64,000 nt of DNA, taken from contig NC_064213.1 of NCBI RefSeq assembly GCF_023101765.2, forward strand, positions 12,338,001 to 12,402,000, read 5' to 3'. Below the pieces are notes generated by a model. That model did no database searches and had not been told where the DNA came from. It saw nothing but the letters and a program-made list of their open reading frames with translations. This document shows positions 1-10,589 of this stretch, piece after piece. Position 1 is the first letter of the stretch. Every line of letters starts with the position of its first letter. This stretch comes from Spodoptera frugiperda. Its lineage: Eukaryota; Arthropoda; Insecta; Lepidoptera; Noctuidae. Made by a program: the position numbers and the translations under genes.

Positions 1-590
1 TTGCCGACCTATCCTATATTAAAAATTCACATTTTTAAAAAGTCACGTTTGTAAAAAAAACTCAATTTAAAGAAACAATCAGTTTGGATGAAAACAAGTT
101 CCTATACAGCAGGGTTTGTCAAACTTTCGGCTCCACGAACCTCTGTTAAAATTTGTAAGTGACAGCGGACCCCTTTACTAAGAAAAGGATAAATTTGAAC
201 GTTGAAGGAAATAAGGTTTATATTGAAATAAAAGGTAACACATAAAGTACGGTACCAAAAGAAATGTCTTTGTAATAATTAATGTGATGGGTGTGATTGT
301 TGCTTGTCGCAAATGGATTCAATGTTACGAGTAATTTTGGACAATTTTTATTTTTACCTTAAAGCCTTGTCCCCATTAGGAACATTTGTCGAGCGACTGT
401 GTCCTTGCAGATATCGGGCGATGTCGGATGAGGTCGGGCGATGTCGGACGACATCGCTGGGACATTGTTGTAATTGTCTACTCTAACACTAATTTTCATC
501 AACTATGCGACAAGGAACAGTTTTTATCATAACCAGGTGTGAAAACATTAATCAAACATTCTCACATAAGCCACCATTACGTAAATCTTG
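1..590. other. Intergenic, no gene seen
   Basis: AT-rich sequence with no supportable coding region. Around 410-460 the phrase GGGCGATGTCGGA occurs twice and is followed by a partial inverse (CGACATCGC), which suggests the remnant of a small foldback element; its ends cannot be fixed. Confidence 0.5.
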
Positions 591-595
591 TCGCC

Positions 596-757
596 CCTTT
601 TTTTGAGGGGGGAAAATCATCCAATGACTTCTCCCGCCTTGGCCGAGGCGAGAGGGGGTGTCAGACTCTTACTGACTAAAAACCACCCTGTTCCTACTCC
701 TGCTTTTCGAGCCGAAGCCCTGGTAAACCCGCTAGGTAGTCCGCAGCTCCGGATTGA
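596..757 (-). mobile_element. R1-like LINE 3' tail, 5'-truncated copy
   Basis: Reverse-strand copy of the tail carried by the LINE at 24905-26245. It begins with a T-run (the poly(A) in reverse), then GGGGAAAATCATCCAATGAC, and ends at GTCCGCAGCTCCGG. The reading frame across it is not a gene; the same frame opens in every copy of the tail. Confidence 0.8.
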
Positions 758-769
758 GGAGAATCTCTG

Positions 770-1800
770 ATTTACAGCAACCTGCCAGTAACTATTAAAA
801 AAAAAGGAAAATAAAAAATGAATTCCCGAAGTTTTTGATAAATCTTCGAACTTCAAACAGCCAACGGTTTAGAACTTTCAATTCGAATTACGAAAACAAT
901 TTGAATGTAAAATAAATTTTGTTTACTTTGACTTTTTTAACGACAACACAGTTTTACAAAGCGGATCACGTTGCCTTCTTAGGAGATTCGGCCCGTGTTT
1001 TCTTAAAATAAGTAAATTTGAATTACTTATGGAAATATGAAGAGTTCATTAAACTTCGAGTATTTTATTTGCTGAGCCTCGGGTTTATTTTTGAGATCGG
1101 GCAAAGGGTGTTATTCGGTGTTTTGAAAACTGTTCACTTATCTTTGGGCACTACCACTGTAGTGAAAAAACACTGGAAAGCCTGCTGTTTTTTCGACCAT
1201 TTATGTTATGTTCTACCATGTATTATCATAGATATAAAAATAAGAAATTGCGTAATATTTACTTCGCTTATATTATTTAATAATAGGTAATAAGTAGACA
1301 CGTGTATCTAAAGTATAAATAAAAAAGCCTTGAATAAATAAAGTCTTACTATTTTTGAATGTATTATCTAATTGTTTATTTTTTAATTTATAGATAGAAA
1401 ACTTCTTGTTTACTAGTTGCTAGCTGATGACGAATTAATGCTACAAATTCACACTGCAAACAGAAGTCGACTTTATGTTAATGTCGTAAAGTACTATATA
1501 GAATGTGTTGTTGAAAACCGCGTAAGTTTCATAGATTTATGCGACAAATAGTTCGAACTGGTGAGATAGTTACAAACTTCAGACGTTCCGTATTGATTTT
1601 TCTTCGTATTGTTTTTAGAGGTCGTCTGTATTCCCAAGTTATTGGTAAACAATGTTTCTTCAACGCTTACTCAACCCGCATTGAACAAGTGTGGTGATTA
1701 ACCCTTCATGAGGTTTTGGGACAGCGTGTGATCCAAAAGTGGTTTTGTCACAAGTGGTTTTGGATAACCATGTGAGTCTTAACATAAGTACACTAATTAA
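770..1800. other. Intergenic, mostly unassigned
   Basis: No gene. About 1664-1720 resembles a degraded piece of the LINE 3' tail that ends in GAT repeats at 18840 (shared text CAACCCGCATTGA and GTGGTGATTAA). The rest is unassigned AT-rich sequence. Confidence 0.45.
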
Positions 1801-1808
1801 TTATAATG

Positions 1809-1953
1809 TTATCGGCTTACTCACGTAATGTTTTGACGAGGAACTCGACTAGTTTCAAGTCATGCTAGAGGCTCATATTCATGAGCAGCATTCCGCGATA
1901 CACGACGCGGCGATTGTCGCGCTGCTACTCACATTACGTGAGTAAGCGGATAA
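1809..1953. mobile_element. MITE family A, copy 1
   Basis: Short inverted-repeat element with ends TTATCGGCTTACTCACGTAA and its reverse complement (right end has one change, GCGGATAA). It has a palindromic GC-rich centre (GACGCGGCGATTGTCGCG). The flanks continue the inverted symmetry (ATTAATTAT...). Related copies are at 7031, 26884 and 31111. Confidence 0.8.
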
Positions 1954-2124
1954 CATAATAATTAATTTAGTATGTCTCACGAAAGTTACAATAAAATCAC
2001 ATAAGTACACGTTTAAAATTCCCGCTGTTTCTTATTGGAGCGTTAAACCCTTGGTATGCCAGAACGCAGATCCATACAAGACATAATGTGTTTTCTATTG
2101 TATCTTATATACCTACATATACGA

Positions 2125-2473
2125 GCTTTTCCATCAGAGATCTGTTATGTAGCTATGCTACGAAGATGTAATAGCTGAGCTGTGAAACTATGTGACCGTT
2201 TCTACTAATACTAAGCTATGTAGCTGTGCGAGTAAGATGTGCCATGAAGATGCGCCGCCGCAAAGTAGCTGTGCGAGGAAGATGCGCAGCTCGAGTATGC
2301 AATGTATCGATAGTAGGGAAGCCATCCATAGCACATCTTTCCATATAAAAAACATAGCTTCATCAAAGAGTCTTTTTCCAACAGGGCTAAGCTACGTGTA
2401 TCAATGAATATGATTGGTAGAAGCCAAACACATCCACAGCAACGTAGCATAGCACATCTTAGGTGGAAAAGCA
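2125..2473. mobile_element. MITE family D, copy 1
   Basis: Foldback element with ends of the form CTTTTCCACCAGAGATGTGC and inverse (ACATCT..GGTGGAAAAG). Inside are repeated GTAGCTGTGCGAGKAAGATG units and the phrase ATGTATCGATAGTAGGGAAG. Copies at 18234, 27224, 32394 (partial) and about 37115 (diverged). Frames across it are not coding. Confidence 0.75.
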
Positions 2474-2474
2474 T

Positions 2475-2560
2475 CCTAATGCTCAAACCTTCTCCGTGCG
2501 AGAAGAGACCTTTGATCAGCAGTGGCTACTTACAGGCTGTTGATGTCGTCTGGGAGTTGT
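2475..2560 (+). repeat. LINE 3' tail fragment (GAT-tail family)
   Basis: ATGCTCAAACCTTCTCC..GAAGAGACCTTTGATCAGCAGTGGC..ACAGGCTGTTGATG matches the end of the better copy at 18560-18843. Confidence 0.6.
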
Positions 2561-2929
2561 TGATATTTAATATCCTTTCAATGTTGCAATACCTATTTAC
2601 ATAATATGTATTCAAAAATATTCACATTTTCATTAAAATCAATTCGAAAAGTATAATACTTAGTACTTATGTTACCTATTTGCTGTTGCTCAATAAAATT
2701 AATACCTATGCTAACTGACACTTGACCTTGTTTATTTCCGTTCGGTTTTTTACTTATGTATATCTTTTTTATATATGAGTACTATAACATGATCTTGTAC
2801 CAAACTCAGAAAATATCAATGTAGAAAAATACTTTAATCTGTCATACTGTCCATCGAGTAGATGTAGATATTATTATATGCAAAAAGTTATTTGTTCTAA
2901 AAGGTTAGATACATTGTAGCGACTTCTAT

Positions 2930-3060
2930 TCCCGCACGGAGCAACTCTTTGTGTGATCCTCAAATTGTTGTTTCAGGTCTGGGTGTCATGTGTCCGACAG
3001 AACTTGTATATTTGTAAACGCACCAACAACACAGGAGAAAATCCTAAATCCTAATGCTAC
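2930..3060. repeat. Interspersed repeat with GTAAACGCACC/GGAGAAAATCCTA
   Basis: Shares GCACGGAGCAAC, CAGGTCTGGGTGTCATGTG and GGAGAAAATCCTA with 48370-48475, and related text with 50740-50860. Probably a SINE-like element; its ends are not resolved. Confidence 0.5.
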
Positions 3061-3164
3061 CACATCAGGATTTGTGCAATTTAAAAACTATAATATGTAT
3101 ATTTTATATATTTCACGGCTGGAAAGACAGATAATTTATTGGATATTTTGTTGCATAATAAAAA

Positions 3165-3480
3165 AAATTAAGTATGCTCCCATAGCCATGCTTCGGCACG
3201 AATGGGCCGGCTCGACCGGAGTGATACTATGGCCTCACCGAAAACCGACGTGAAACAACGCTCGCGTTGTGTTTCGTTGTGTGAGTGAGGTTACCGGAGG
3301 CCTAATTATCACTCCCAATCTTCCCAATCCCCAACAACCCTTAGATTCCTTTTCTCCAAAACGCCGCCAAGGCACTTGCCTTGCCGGCGTTTAGGCGGTA
3401 CAAGTGTAACGCCTCTGGTGTTTCAAGTGCCAATGGGCGGCGGAGATTGCTTACCAACAGATAATACGTCTGATCGCATA
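3165..3480 (-). mobile_element. Interspersed element family C, reverse copy
   Basis: Reads, in reverse, the consensus seen intact at 30035-30345: CATGGGCGGCGGCGATTGCTTACC, CCAGAGGCGTTAC, AACGAAACACAACG, TTTTCTGTGAGGCCG, CACTCCGGTCGAGC. Non-coding; at least ten copies occur in the window. Confidence 0.7.
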
Positions 3481-3489
3481 AAAAAAATC

Positions 3490-3941
3490 AAAGTCTATAA
3501 AAAAGTTTATAAAGTCAGTTTGTCCGTAGTACTTTTATACATGCAGATTTGGTGCTCGTTCATTCAAATAAAGTAAACATTTCACTTCGGACCCAGATGG
3601 AGTATAACAATATTATAAAAAGCGGTTTGCTATCGATCCCTTGCCCGGACCGCAGGGCATAGTATCTTTGAATTTACAGCAGACCCGTGATAAATGAGTG
3701 CCATATTATTGTCAATTTACATAATTTACAAAGGTCACTCCTTCGCTGGGACAGCATAGATTGGCGGTCGGTCGGCCTAATCTCCATTTAAGAAAATACA
3801 TAAACATGTTTTGGGTTACAACGTGAAATGATGTATGACTTTTCATTTTCAGTTTTTTCTTATGTATATGAGTGTGGATTAGTATTATTGTGTATAAGAG
3901 TATGAAATTAGCTCGCCTGGTACGCAGTTTTTTTTTACGGT
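3490..3941. other. Unassigned, no gene
   Basis: AT-rich sequence between repeats; I see no exon, no RNA gene and no recognisable element. Confidence 0.4.
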
Positions 3942-4007
3942 ACTGGTATGGCCTTTTTGAGGGCGGAAAATCATCCAATGACTTCTCCCGCCTTGACTGG
4001 TATGGCC
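3942..4007 (-). mobile_element. Ultra-short LINE tail insertion with 12-bp target duplication
   Basis: A 42-bp piece of the R1-like LINE tail (3954-3995; T-run, GAGGGCGGAAAATCATCC) is flanked on both sides by ACTGGTATGGCC (3942-3953 and 3996-4007). This is the most extremely 5'-truncated copy in the window. Confidence 0.8.
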
Positions 4008-4227
4008 TATATTATGCAACTAGCTACTACCGCGCGGTTCCACACCGCTCTGCTTGGCTCCTATTGGTCATAGCGTGATGTTTTATAGCCTATAGCCTTC
4101 CTCGATAAATGCACAATCCAATACAAAAATAATTATTCAATTCGGACCAGTAGTTCCTGAGATTAGCGCGTTCAAACAAACAAACAATCAAACAAACGAA
4201 CTCTTCAGCTTTATAATATTAGTATAG
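4008..4227 (-). repeat. Interspersed repeat family E, reverse copy
   Basis: In reverse it reads TATACTAATATTATAAAGCT, a GTTTGTTTGTTTGA run, a GGAACTACTGG phrase, then CTATGACCAATAGGAGCCAA and a CCGCGCGGTAGTAGCTAGTT end. Copies or parts at 24280, 33476, 44271, 47380 and 52940. Confidence 0.65.
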
Positions 4228-4822
4228 ATGATCATTTTTAGAGTTTCTTTTTTGTCTAAAAATGTTAGTGTACATTTTCATACTGTGCACCTTTGTGTTG
4301 CTATCTTTTGCTCTAAACCTACTTTAGTAGTTCCAAGTTTTACTAAAAAATTAAATTCACGGAAAATTAAATTTATAAAACGTATTTATAAGCCAAAAAA
4401 TTCACGATAAATCAGATCCTCTATTTGGAAATCCGGAACGATCCGAAAAGTTTGTTGAAATTTATTTTACAGGTGTAACCCAACAGGGAAGGTATATCCA
4501 GCGGGAAAGGTTTTGTTGGTTTTTAATATTATTGCGACTGAATTACTCCGAGGACTCCCTAAGTAAACAGTTAATTTACTCACTTTCCGAGCGGAGTTTC
4601 ACTCCTGTAGTACTCGTATGTAACGTTATATTAGTTAGGTATGTTACTATTTCAAAAGGTAAGTATCGGAGTGTAGTTATATGTTTACTAGCTAGTTCCA
4701 AGCGGTTTTACCCGCTGCTCGGCTCGTATAGATCACAGCGCTATTACTAGGCTTATAGTCTTCCCCGATAAGTGAATTGTCCAAAACAAAATAAATAAGA
4801 GAATTCAAATTGAAACTGTAGT
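4228..4822. other. Unassigned, no gene
   Basis: No supportable feature. A short stretch around 4690-4790 resembles degraded family E (ATCACAGCG, TTCCCCGATAA). Confidence 0.4.
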
Positions 4823-4926
4823 TCTTTTTTAGAGGGAAGCCATTCAATAACTTCTTTCGCCTTGAGCGAGGTGAGCGAGTTACTACTCCTACTTTTCGAG
4901 CTGGAACTCCGGTAACCCGCTAGGTC
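4823..4926 (-). mobile_element. R1-like LINE tail, old copy
   Basis: Diverged reverse copy: TTTTTTAGAGGGAAGCCATTC.. TTTTCGAGCTGGAACTCCGG..CCCGCTAGGT. Many substitutions relative to the copy at 596. Confidence 0.6.
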
Positions 4927-5330
4927 TTATTCTGAAAAAAATGTATTTATATGTATATTCATATGAATGTAGTAAAAAGCAGTTATTTCAATATTACAAA
5001 CAGACACTCCAATTTTATTGATTAGTCTAGATTACATAATGTTTTCAAATATAAAACAAAGAAACAAACATAACAAGTTTCAATCCAAGCTCCATTTAAC
5101 TGACAACAGAAAATTCTCTTTGAAAAATTACACTTAACCCGACTCAGATGACAAACGAGATTGTACCGAAGTACTGTAGATTAAATTTATATGTACGGAC
5201 AAGAACATACTTAAGTATATGTATGATAAGCTTTAAAATTGAATGGAATGCGCTTCTTGGCTGAATTATATTAGACTTGATGTACTTTGGGGGCTTCGGA
5301 GTAGGTCTACTTACAGGACTCGGTAGGCTC

Positions 5331-5455
5331 TTACTGCCGCACTCAGAGACATTTAATGATTACATAAACTATTCCTTAGTAACGATTTTGTATCGAAAAC
5401 AATTCCTAAGGACTGGGTTAAGTAACCATTAAATGACTCTGAGTGTGGCAGTTAG
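5331..5455. mobile_element. MITE family F, copy 1
   Basis: 125-bp element with inverted ends TTACTGCCGCACTCAGAG / CTCTGAGTGTGGCAGTTAG and inner mirrored ATTTAATG/CATTAAAT. The second copy at 19950-20070 has the same layout and the shared core TTCCTTAGTAACGATTTTGT. Confidence 0.8.
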
Positions 5456-5494
5456 AGTACTACTTACAGGTGCACCTGTAAGTAGTACTCTAAC
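5451..5494. repeat. Perfect 44-bp palindrome
   Basis: Each 22-bp arm is an exact reverse complement of the other around the centre TGCA (5471-5474). The outer end GTTAGAGTACTACTTACAGG includes the last bases of the adjacent MITE. A fragment of the arm (CTACTTACAGG) also occurs at 5307-5317, on the other side of the MITE. Confidence 0.9.
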
Positions 5495-6782
5495 GGGGGT
5501 GGCCACCCGGGTGGTTTTAGTGAGGTAAAAATCCCACACTCCCTGATCTTTTGTCCCCAAAAGCTAGCGGTATTTGAAGGTTTATCGTCATCAAAAAAAA
5601 AAACTTAGGTACTTGATGTACATAAGTGGAGTAACTCTCGGCTAGTACTGAAAATTTCGGAAAACAAAACTCAATTTTAGTTTGCCGAAACCGAAAACTT
5701 TTTCAATCATCAATTTCAAGGTAATAAAAAATAATTCTTTACTTATTCCTGTAAAATAAATAGCCTGAAAAAATACGAAATCTATGTAGGTGTCATTAAG
5801 ATGCTCAATAGAAGTGTAATAGAATTAAAATAGTTTATTAAAGATTTTTTATTAAAAAACCAATTCAGTTTTTAACCTACTTAAAAAAACAGGTTCTCTG
5901 TTTGACCTGTATGTATGTTTGTGCGCAATTATCTCGCGTTTCGATGTACCGATTTTGATGCCGTTATTAGCATGGTATTTTTCAAACTTAGGAGAAGGTT
6001 TTAATGATATAACTTGACTTTAAAGTGGAGGTGGTAAAAAAATATCCTTTTTATTATTAAAAAAAGTTTTACATAAATTACTGAAAGAAGGTACGTAATT
6101 ACTATCAGGTATTATTTACTAGCAAACAACATTTTTCGTGCTCTCGTATATTTACCAAATTCTGAGCGTTATGTAACAAATGTGTTCTAAACTTTAAGTG
6201 CCACTTTACTCTCGGCTCCAATTCAATAAAGTGAATGCTGTAAAGTATGGTTTGTTTGTCTGTTTGTTTGTTTGTTTGTAAATTCGTTTATAAAACGACT
6301 TAAGTTTAAAATAAAACGTGAATGTGTTTTGTTTTCATTTTGCTTCTTTTTTGTTTGAAATAAAATGTAAGATGAGTCTGTTTTACAACTTCTTGCAGAT
6401 AATGTAAAGTTATGTAACTACATATCTCTAGATTTCTTCAATGACCTATACTTATTAACTAGACTAGACAATTAAACAGATGTTACAAAATACACGTGTA
6501 TTTTCCAAGTAATTTTAATCTTTACTAATAATAACTATCCCTAAATAAAATATTTACAACTTAAAATACCTAAAAATAAATAAAAACTAACTTAAAGCGT
6601 CGATAAATAATCCTCATCGGAGTCGTTTTGCAAATTGTATAATAAATCAAAATTGTTTCGACGCTTTACCCGTGAGAGTTTAAAAAGTGCTAACTTTAAC
6701 ATTACATTATTAAAGATATTAAAGCTGATTATCTGATTAACTTACAAAACTTTTAAACTCCATCAACCATTTATAAGTATAT
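5495..6782. other. Unassigned, no gene
   Basis: AT-rich; several poly(A) and poly(T) runs and a TTTGTTTGTCTG run near 6250 typical of repeat tails. No exon or RNA gene recognised. Confidence 0.4.
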
Positions 6783-7020
6783 GCAACGTCACGCCTTTTA
6801 TCCCCGAATGAGTAGGCAGTGGGGTACCTGCACATTACGGCACGTTACATCCCATTAAGTGGCATTATACCACTGGGCAATGTACACCCACTTTTCACCA
6901 TTTGTGTTATAAGTTCCATGTGATAGGACGTGAGCCTATCTATTGCTATATACTGGGTATATTTCCAGAGTCCGCGCTAATACTGAGAAATTTTCGACAA
7001 ACCGAAAAAAAACCCAGTTT
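6783..7020 (-). mobile_element. tRNA-derived SINE, truncated reverse copy
   Basis: Reverse copy of the SINE at 34053: CGTCACGCCTTTTATCCCCG, CACTTTTCACCATTTGTG, TTATAAGTTCCATGTGATAG, ending at AAAAACCCAGT, where family A MITE sequence begins. The tRNA-like head is missing. Confidence 0.75.
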
Positions 7021-7030
7021 AGTTATTATG

Positions 7031-7177
7031 TTATCGGCTTACTCACGTAATGTTTTGACGAGCAACTCGACTAGTTTCAAGCCATGCTAGAGGCTCATAT
7101 TCATGAGCAGCATTCCGCGACAATCGCCGCGTCGTGTGTCGTGTCGTCGTCAAAACATTACGTGAGTAAGCCGATAA
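7031..7177. mobile_element. MITE family A, copy 2 (inverted centre)
   Basis: Ends TTATCGGCTTACTCACGTAA and exact inverse TTACGTGAGTAAGCCGATAA. The central GC-rich segment (GCGACAATCGCCGCGTCGTG) is in the opposite orientation to copy 1. It is inserted beside the SINE remnant at 6783. Confidence 0.85.
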
Positions 7178-7188
7178 CATAATAATTA

Positions 7189-8492
7189 ATAGCTTTTGCC
7201 CGCGACTTCGTTCGCGTGGAATAGTGACTTCCGGCAAATTTTTGGTTTTAACCACATAGTTCCCGATCTCGCGGGATCTCTTCAAAAATGAGATGTGGAA
7301 GATATTCCAGGGAACTCTTCAAAAATCAACATAATGAGCTCTGCGTTTGAATTTAATAGATGTATACTCACTTAGGGCATTGAAAAAATAGTTTAAAAAC
7401 GGACTTAAACTAACTTAAAACTAAAGAAAGCTACGAATTACGAATTTATAACAATTAAAAAAGAAACTATATTACAACCTATCCTCTATGCTATAATAAC
7501 CAAGCTTAAACTAAATAATTTAAAAGAAACGACTTAAATCTAATCTAATTAAAAAAAAATTAGACTTACAATTTTTTTAAAAAAACTAACTACAGTAACT
7601 ACTAATAATCGATATCAAACTAAACCTACGTTAAATAGTTTAACCAAAAAACCAGGAAAACCCAACAAATAAACTTATTAATTGACAAATACAACGAAAC
7701 CAATTTAGAATATACGAAACAGCAGGACCACTACAGACAAATAATCATACGACTGATAATACACTTTTTCTACGATAGTACCGAAGCGCTCGGCCGATAC
7801 CCAACCAAATGAATGTAACGAAACCATAGCGCGATCTATTTCGATCCCAACGCCATCTATCGAGGATAAAGACAACTTGGATTATTTATTTATACTCCGT
7901 TCGGGCATTTTCTTTGTACTAAAAGTTTAATTGATTATTGATATTATTTTTTTCATACCTTTTTACTATTTATTTACTTTTTTCGATGAATTAAAACAAT
8001 AACATGAACCGAAGTCGTGTAACGATCGACATAGAATTATCTATACTCCGTTAGAGCATTTTCTTTGTACTAAATGTTTTATTATATTGATATTATTTTT
8101 TTCATACCTTTTTACTATTTATTTACTTTTTTTCGATAAATTAAAACAATAACATGAACCGAAGTCGTGTAACGATCGACATAGAATTATTTATAAATAA
8201 TTTATTTCTTATTTTTATTTTATTTTTTGATTTTTGAAATAAAAATATATCTATGTCCTTTCTAAGGTTCTAAACTATATTTGTACCAAATTTCAACCAA
8301 ATCCGTCAAATAGTTGCGGAGATTAATGGTATAAGCATAGAATGTTCGACGTGATTCTTTAATTTGACATAACTTTTTTATTTATGAACCGATTGACATG
8401 AAACAAACACTAAATGTAAATTTAAGCATCCCACAATATATTCGTGAAAACCGCATCCAACTCGGATCAGCCGTTTCTGAGATTAGCGCGCA
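7189..8492 (+). repeat. Long interspersed repeat ending in the 8-bp satellite
   Basis: Starts at AGCTTTTGCCCGCGACTTCG, a phrase common at the ends of lepidopteran interspersed repeats, and runs to CGGATCAGCCGTTTCTGAGATTAGCGCG just before the satellite. It contains a near-tandem duplication of about 150 bp (7891-8041 and 8042-8189). No coding capacity recognised; probably a non-autonomous element. Confidence 0.5.
7891..8189. repeat. Two-copy tandem duplication, about 150-bp unit
   Basis: Both units begin TATACTCCGTT and end CGATCGACATAGAATTAT; they differ by scattered substitutions and small indels. Internal to the repeat at 7189-8492. Confidence 0.85.
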
Positions 8493-8716
8493 CAGACGAA
8501 CAGACAAACAGACAAACAGACAAACAGACAAACAGACAAACAGACAAACAGACAAACAGACAAACAGACAAACAGACAAACAGACAAACAGACAAACAGA
8601 CAAACAGACAAACAGACAAACAGACAAACAGACAAACAGACAAACAGACAAACAGACAAACAGACAAACAGACAAACAGACAAACAGACAAACAGACAAA
8701 CAGACAAACAGACAAA
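8493..8716. repeat. 28-unit 8-bp microsatellite (CAGACAAA)n
   Basis: Exactly 224 bp = 28 units. The first is CAGACGAA and the other 27 are perfect. An 8-bp unit without stops opens frames on both strands (Gln/Thr/Asp/Lys/Asn/Arg on +, Cys/Leu/Ser/Val/Phe on -); these are not genes. The uniformity implies recent expansion, or assembly limits. Confidence 0.95.
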
Positions 8717-8825
8717 AAAAAGTTAATTACATTTTTGGGTTCGACATCGACATAACAATAACCCCTGCTATTTTTTTTATTTTCAATGTACAGACAGCAC
8801 TTTTCTACGATTTTATTATATGTAT

Positions 8826-9053
8826 AGATTTAGTATGTCTCACGAAAGTTACAATAAAACCCAGTTTAGCTTGTGCTGTTTACACGAAGCAATTACGATT
8901 TTGATATTATTTAAACAATGTTACCAATTAATATGTAAGTAGATTAAGTACTTTTGCGGTGCCCAATAGGGCCCATAGTTGGAACATATTACTGTAAAAT
9001 TGTAGACCACATTGTACACTATGGATGCATTAAAGTGATTTGATTTGATTTGA
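8826..9053 (+). repeat. LINE 3' tail with (ATTTG)n end
   Basis: GCCCAATAGGGCCC..CATTAAAGTGATTTGATTTGATTTG resembles the 3' end of a Jockey-type LINE with a short tandem tail. The first part (8826-8868, TTTAGTATGTCTCACGAAAG) is shared with the flanks of MITE A copies at 1960 and 31240. Confidence 0.55.
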
Positions 9054-9149
9054 AGCTATCATTCAAACCGTCACATTCCAAATGTCTCATATCGTAGCCT
9101 GCCAGTACGTGTAACGACGCCTAGCCTGCCAGTATACGTAATAAAACCT

Positions 9150-9242
9150 TAACCGCTACACCAGTAATATTTTTCCCGAACCTTGAATCGAATCCGAGAC
9201 CCCTTGTCCAGCAGTAGCACTTGCGACCATTCGACCAACGAG
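9150..9242 (-). mobile_element. tRNA-like head of SINE, reverse
   Basis: CCTTGAATCGAATCCGAGACCCCTTG..CGACCATTCGACCAACGAGGCAG is the reverse of the A-box/B-box head of the SINE at 34053 (A-box-like TGGTCGAATGG; B box GGATTCGATTC). The body is missing; a SINE fragment, not a tRNA gene. Confidence 0.7.
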
Positions 9243-9743
9243 GCAGTCAAATCCCTCAAACATTTACCTTAGATTAAACAATATAAATGTATAACTTTGA
9301 ACATAACTAAATACAAGTTTATTACCGCACTTAACTACACCAGTTAATTAACTTAACTACTACTTGTAAGTAATTATAACTAGTACCACTTAGTAGAGGT
9401 TTATATATTAAACTTTAAAACAATAATCGTTTACGACGGGGTTTTCATTATTTCAAGTAAATTGGGGGGATCTTAAACTTATATGTGTGGCCTTGGTTGG
9501 TTTACAGGTAGCTGTTTAAGTAATATTGCTTTGATCTGTAAAGTTATAAGTTAATTGAAGTATTTATTAAATTAATCGTAGTAGCTATGTAAGTAATTAA
9601 GTTTTGCTTGTGGCTTCTCCCGTCTGCTGCTGGTGATCGATTTTGCCCCATTTTTGTGCTTTGATTTATTTAAACTTAAACACGAAGACTTAATAAGTCC
9701 TCACTCTGTAAATTGTGCAAGACCTTACCTTAAGGCATTATCA
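9243..9743. other. Unassigned, no gene
   Basis: AT-rich; no exon, RNA gene or element recognised. Confidence 0.4.
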
Positions 9744-9977
9744 ACATCCAAGGTTACCGCACTTCGCGTTCCACGCCCGTCTCAAAGAGCCATCACACCA
9801 CAGATGGGGCCCAATAAGGCTAATATCCGACCTGGAGCTGCGGACTGCCTAGTGGGTTTACAGGGGCTCCGGCTCAAAGAGCAGGAGTAGGAATGGTGTA
9901 GTTTTTAGTCAGTAAGAGTCTGACACTCCCTCTCGCCTCCCCAAGGTGAGAGAAGTCATTGGATGATTTTCCCTTAA
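9744..9977 (+). mobile_element. R1-like LINE tail copy
   Basis: Extends further 5' than most copies: CACTTCGCGTTCCACGCCCG, AGAGCCATCACACCACAGATGGGG, then GGAGCTGCGGACTGCC..GTCATTGGATGATTTTCCC. The upstream part aligns with the untranslated region after the ORF at 25885. Confidence 0.8.
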
Positions 9978-10455
9978 AAAAGGCAATTTCATTCAGTCCA
10001 TCATGTGGTAGTGCTGAGAAAATTAGAAAGGAATATTGCTATGTATAACTTAGACAAAGTCGTAGCACTACGCTAGTCGCTATTGATGAAATATTTATTT
10101 TAACTTAAGCAAAGCTGCTGCCAGTATTTCTCTTTGAAGTGGGCGTTTTCTTTGAGCGTCGATGTGATAGCATTTTTTAATTTATTAGTCGTCCCACATA
10201 TTTTAAAGTACGTACCTACAATGCTAATTCGATGAAAACTGCTAGACGGCAAGAAATAGGTTTGTAAAATATTAGTATCGTTTTTGATTAGGTAGTTTAT
10301 AGAAAAAATGTTAAATATGGACTATAATGTGTGACGTTACGTTAATACAGAGAGGTTAATTTAAAAATATAAAGAATAAAAGTTCGCTCAAACTCAGGCA
10401 TTCGTAACACTTGTACCTTTAAAGTGAATTATACATACAATAAAACGGACTAATT
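9978..10455. other. Unassigned, no gene
   Basis: No supportable feature. Confidence 0.4.
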
Positions 10456-10459
10456 ACGA

Positions 10460-10585
10460 GTTTACCGGGGCACATAGGCTCGAAAACCAGGAGTAGGAAC
10501 GGGGTAGTTTTTAATCAGTAAGAGTCTCACACTCCTTCTTGCCTCGCCCAAGACGGGAGAAGTCATTCATTTCATCCCTTAAAAA
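10460..10585 (+). mobile_element. R1-like LINE tail, diverged copy
   Basis: TTTACCGGGGCACATAGGCTCGAAAACCAGGAGTAGGAACG through GGGAGAAGTCATTC and a short A-run. Confidence 0.7.
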
Positions 10586-10589
10586 CGAG

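Noticed and set aside
8382..8904. ORFs of 74-168 codons on both strands rich in Gln/Thr/Lys or Cys/Leu/Ser/Val
   Set aside because: They are readings of the (CAGACAAA)n satellite, which has no stop in several frames. No start context or splice signal.
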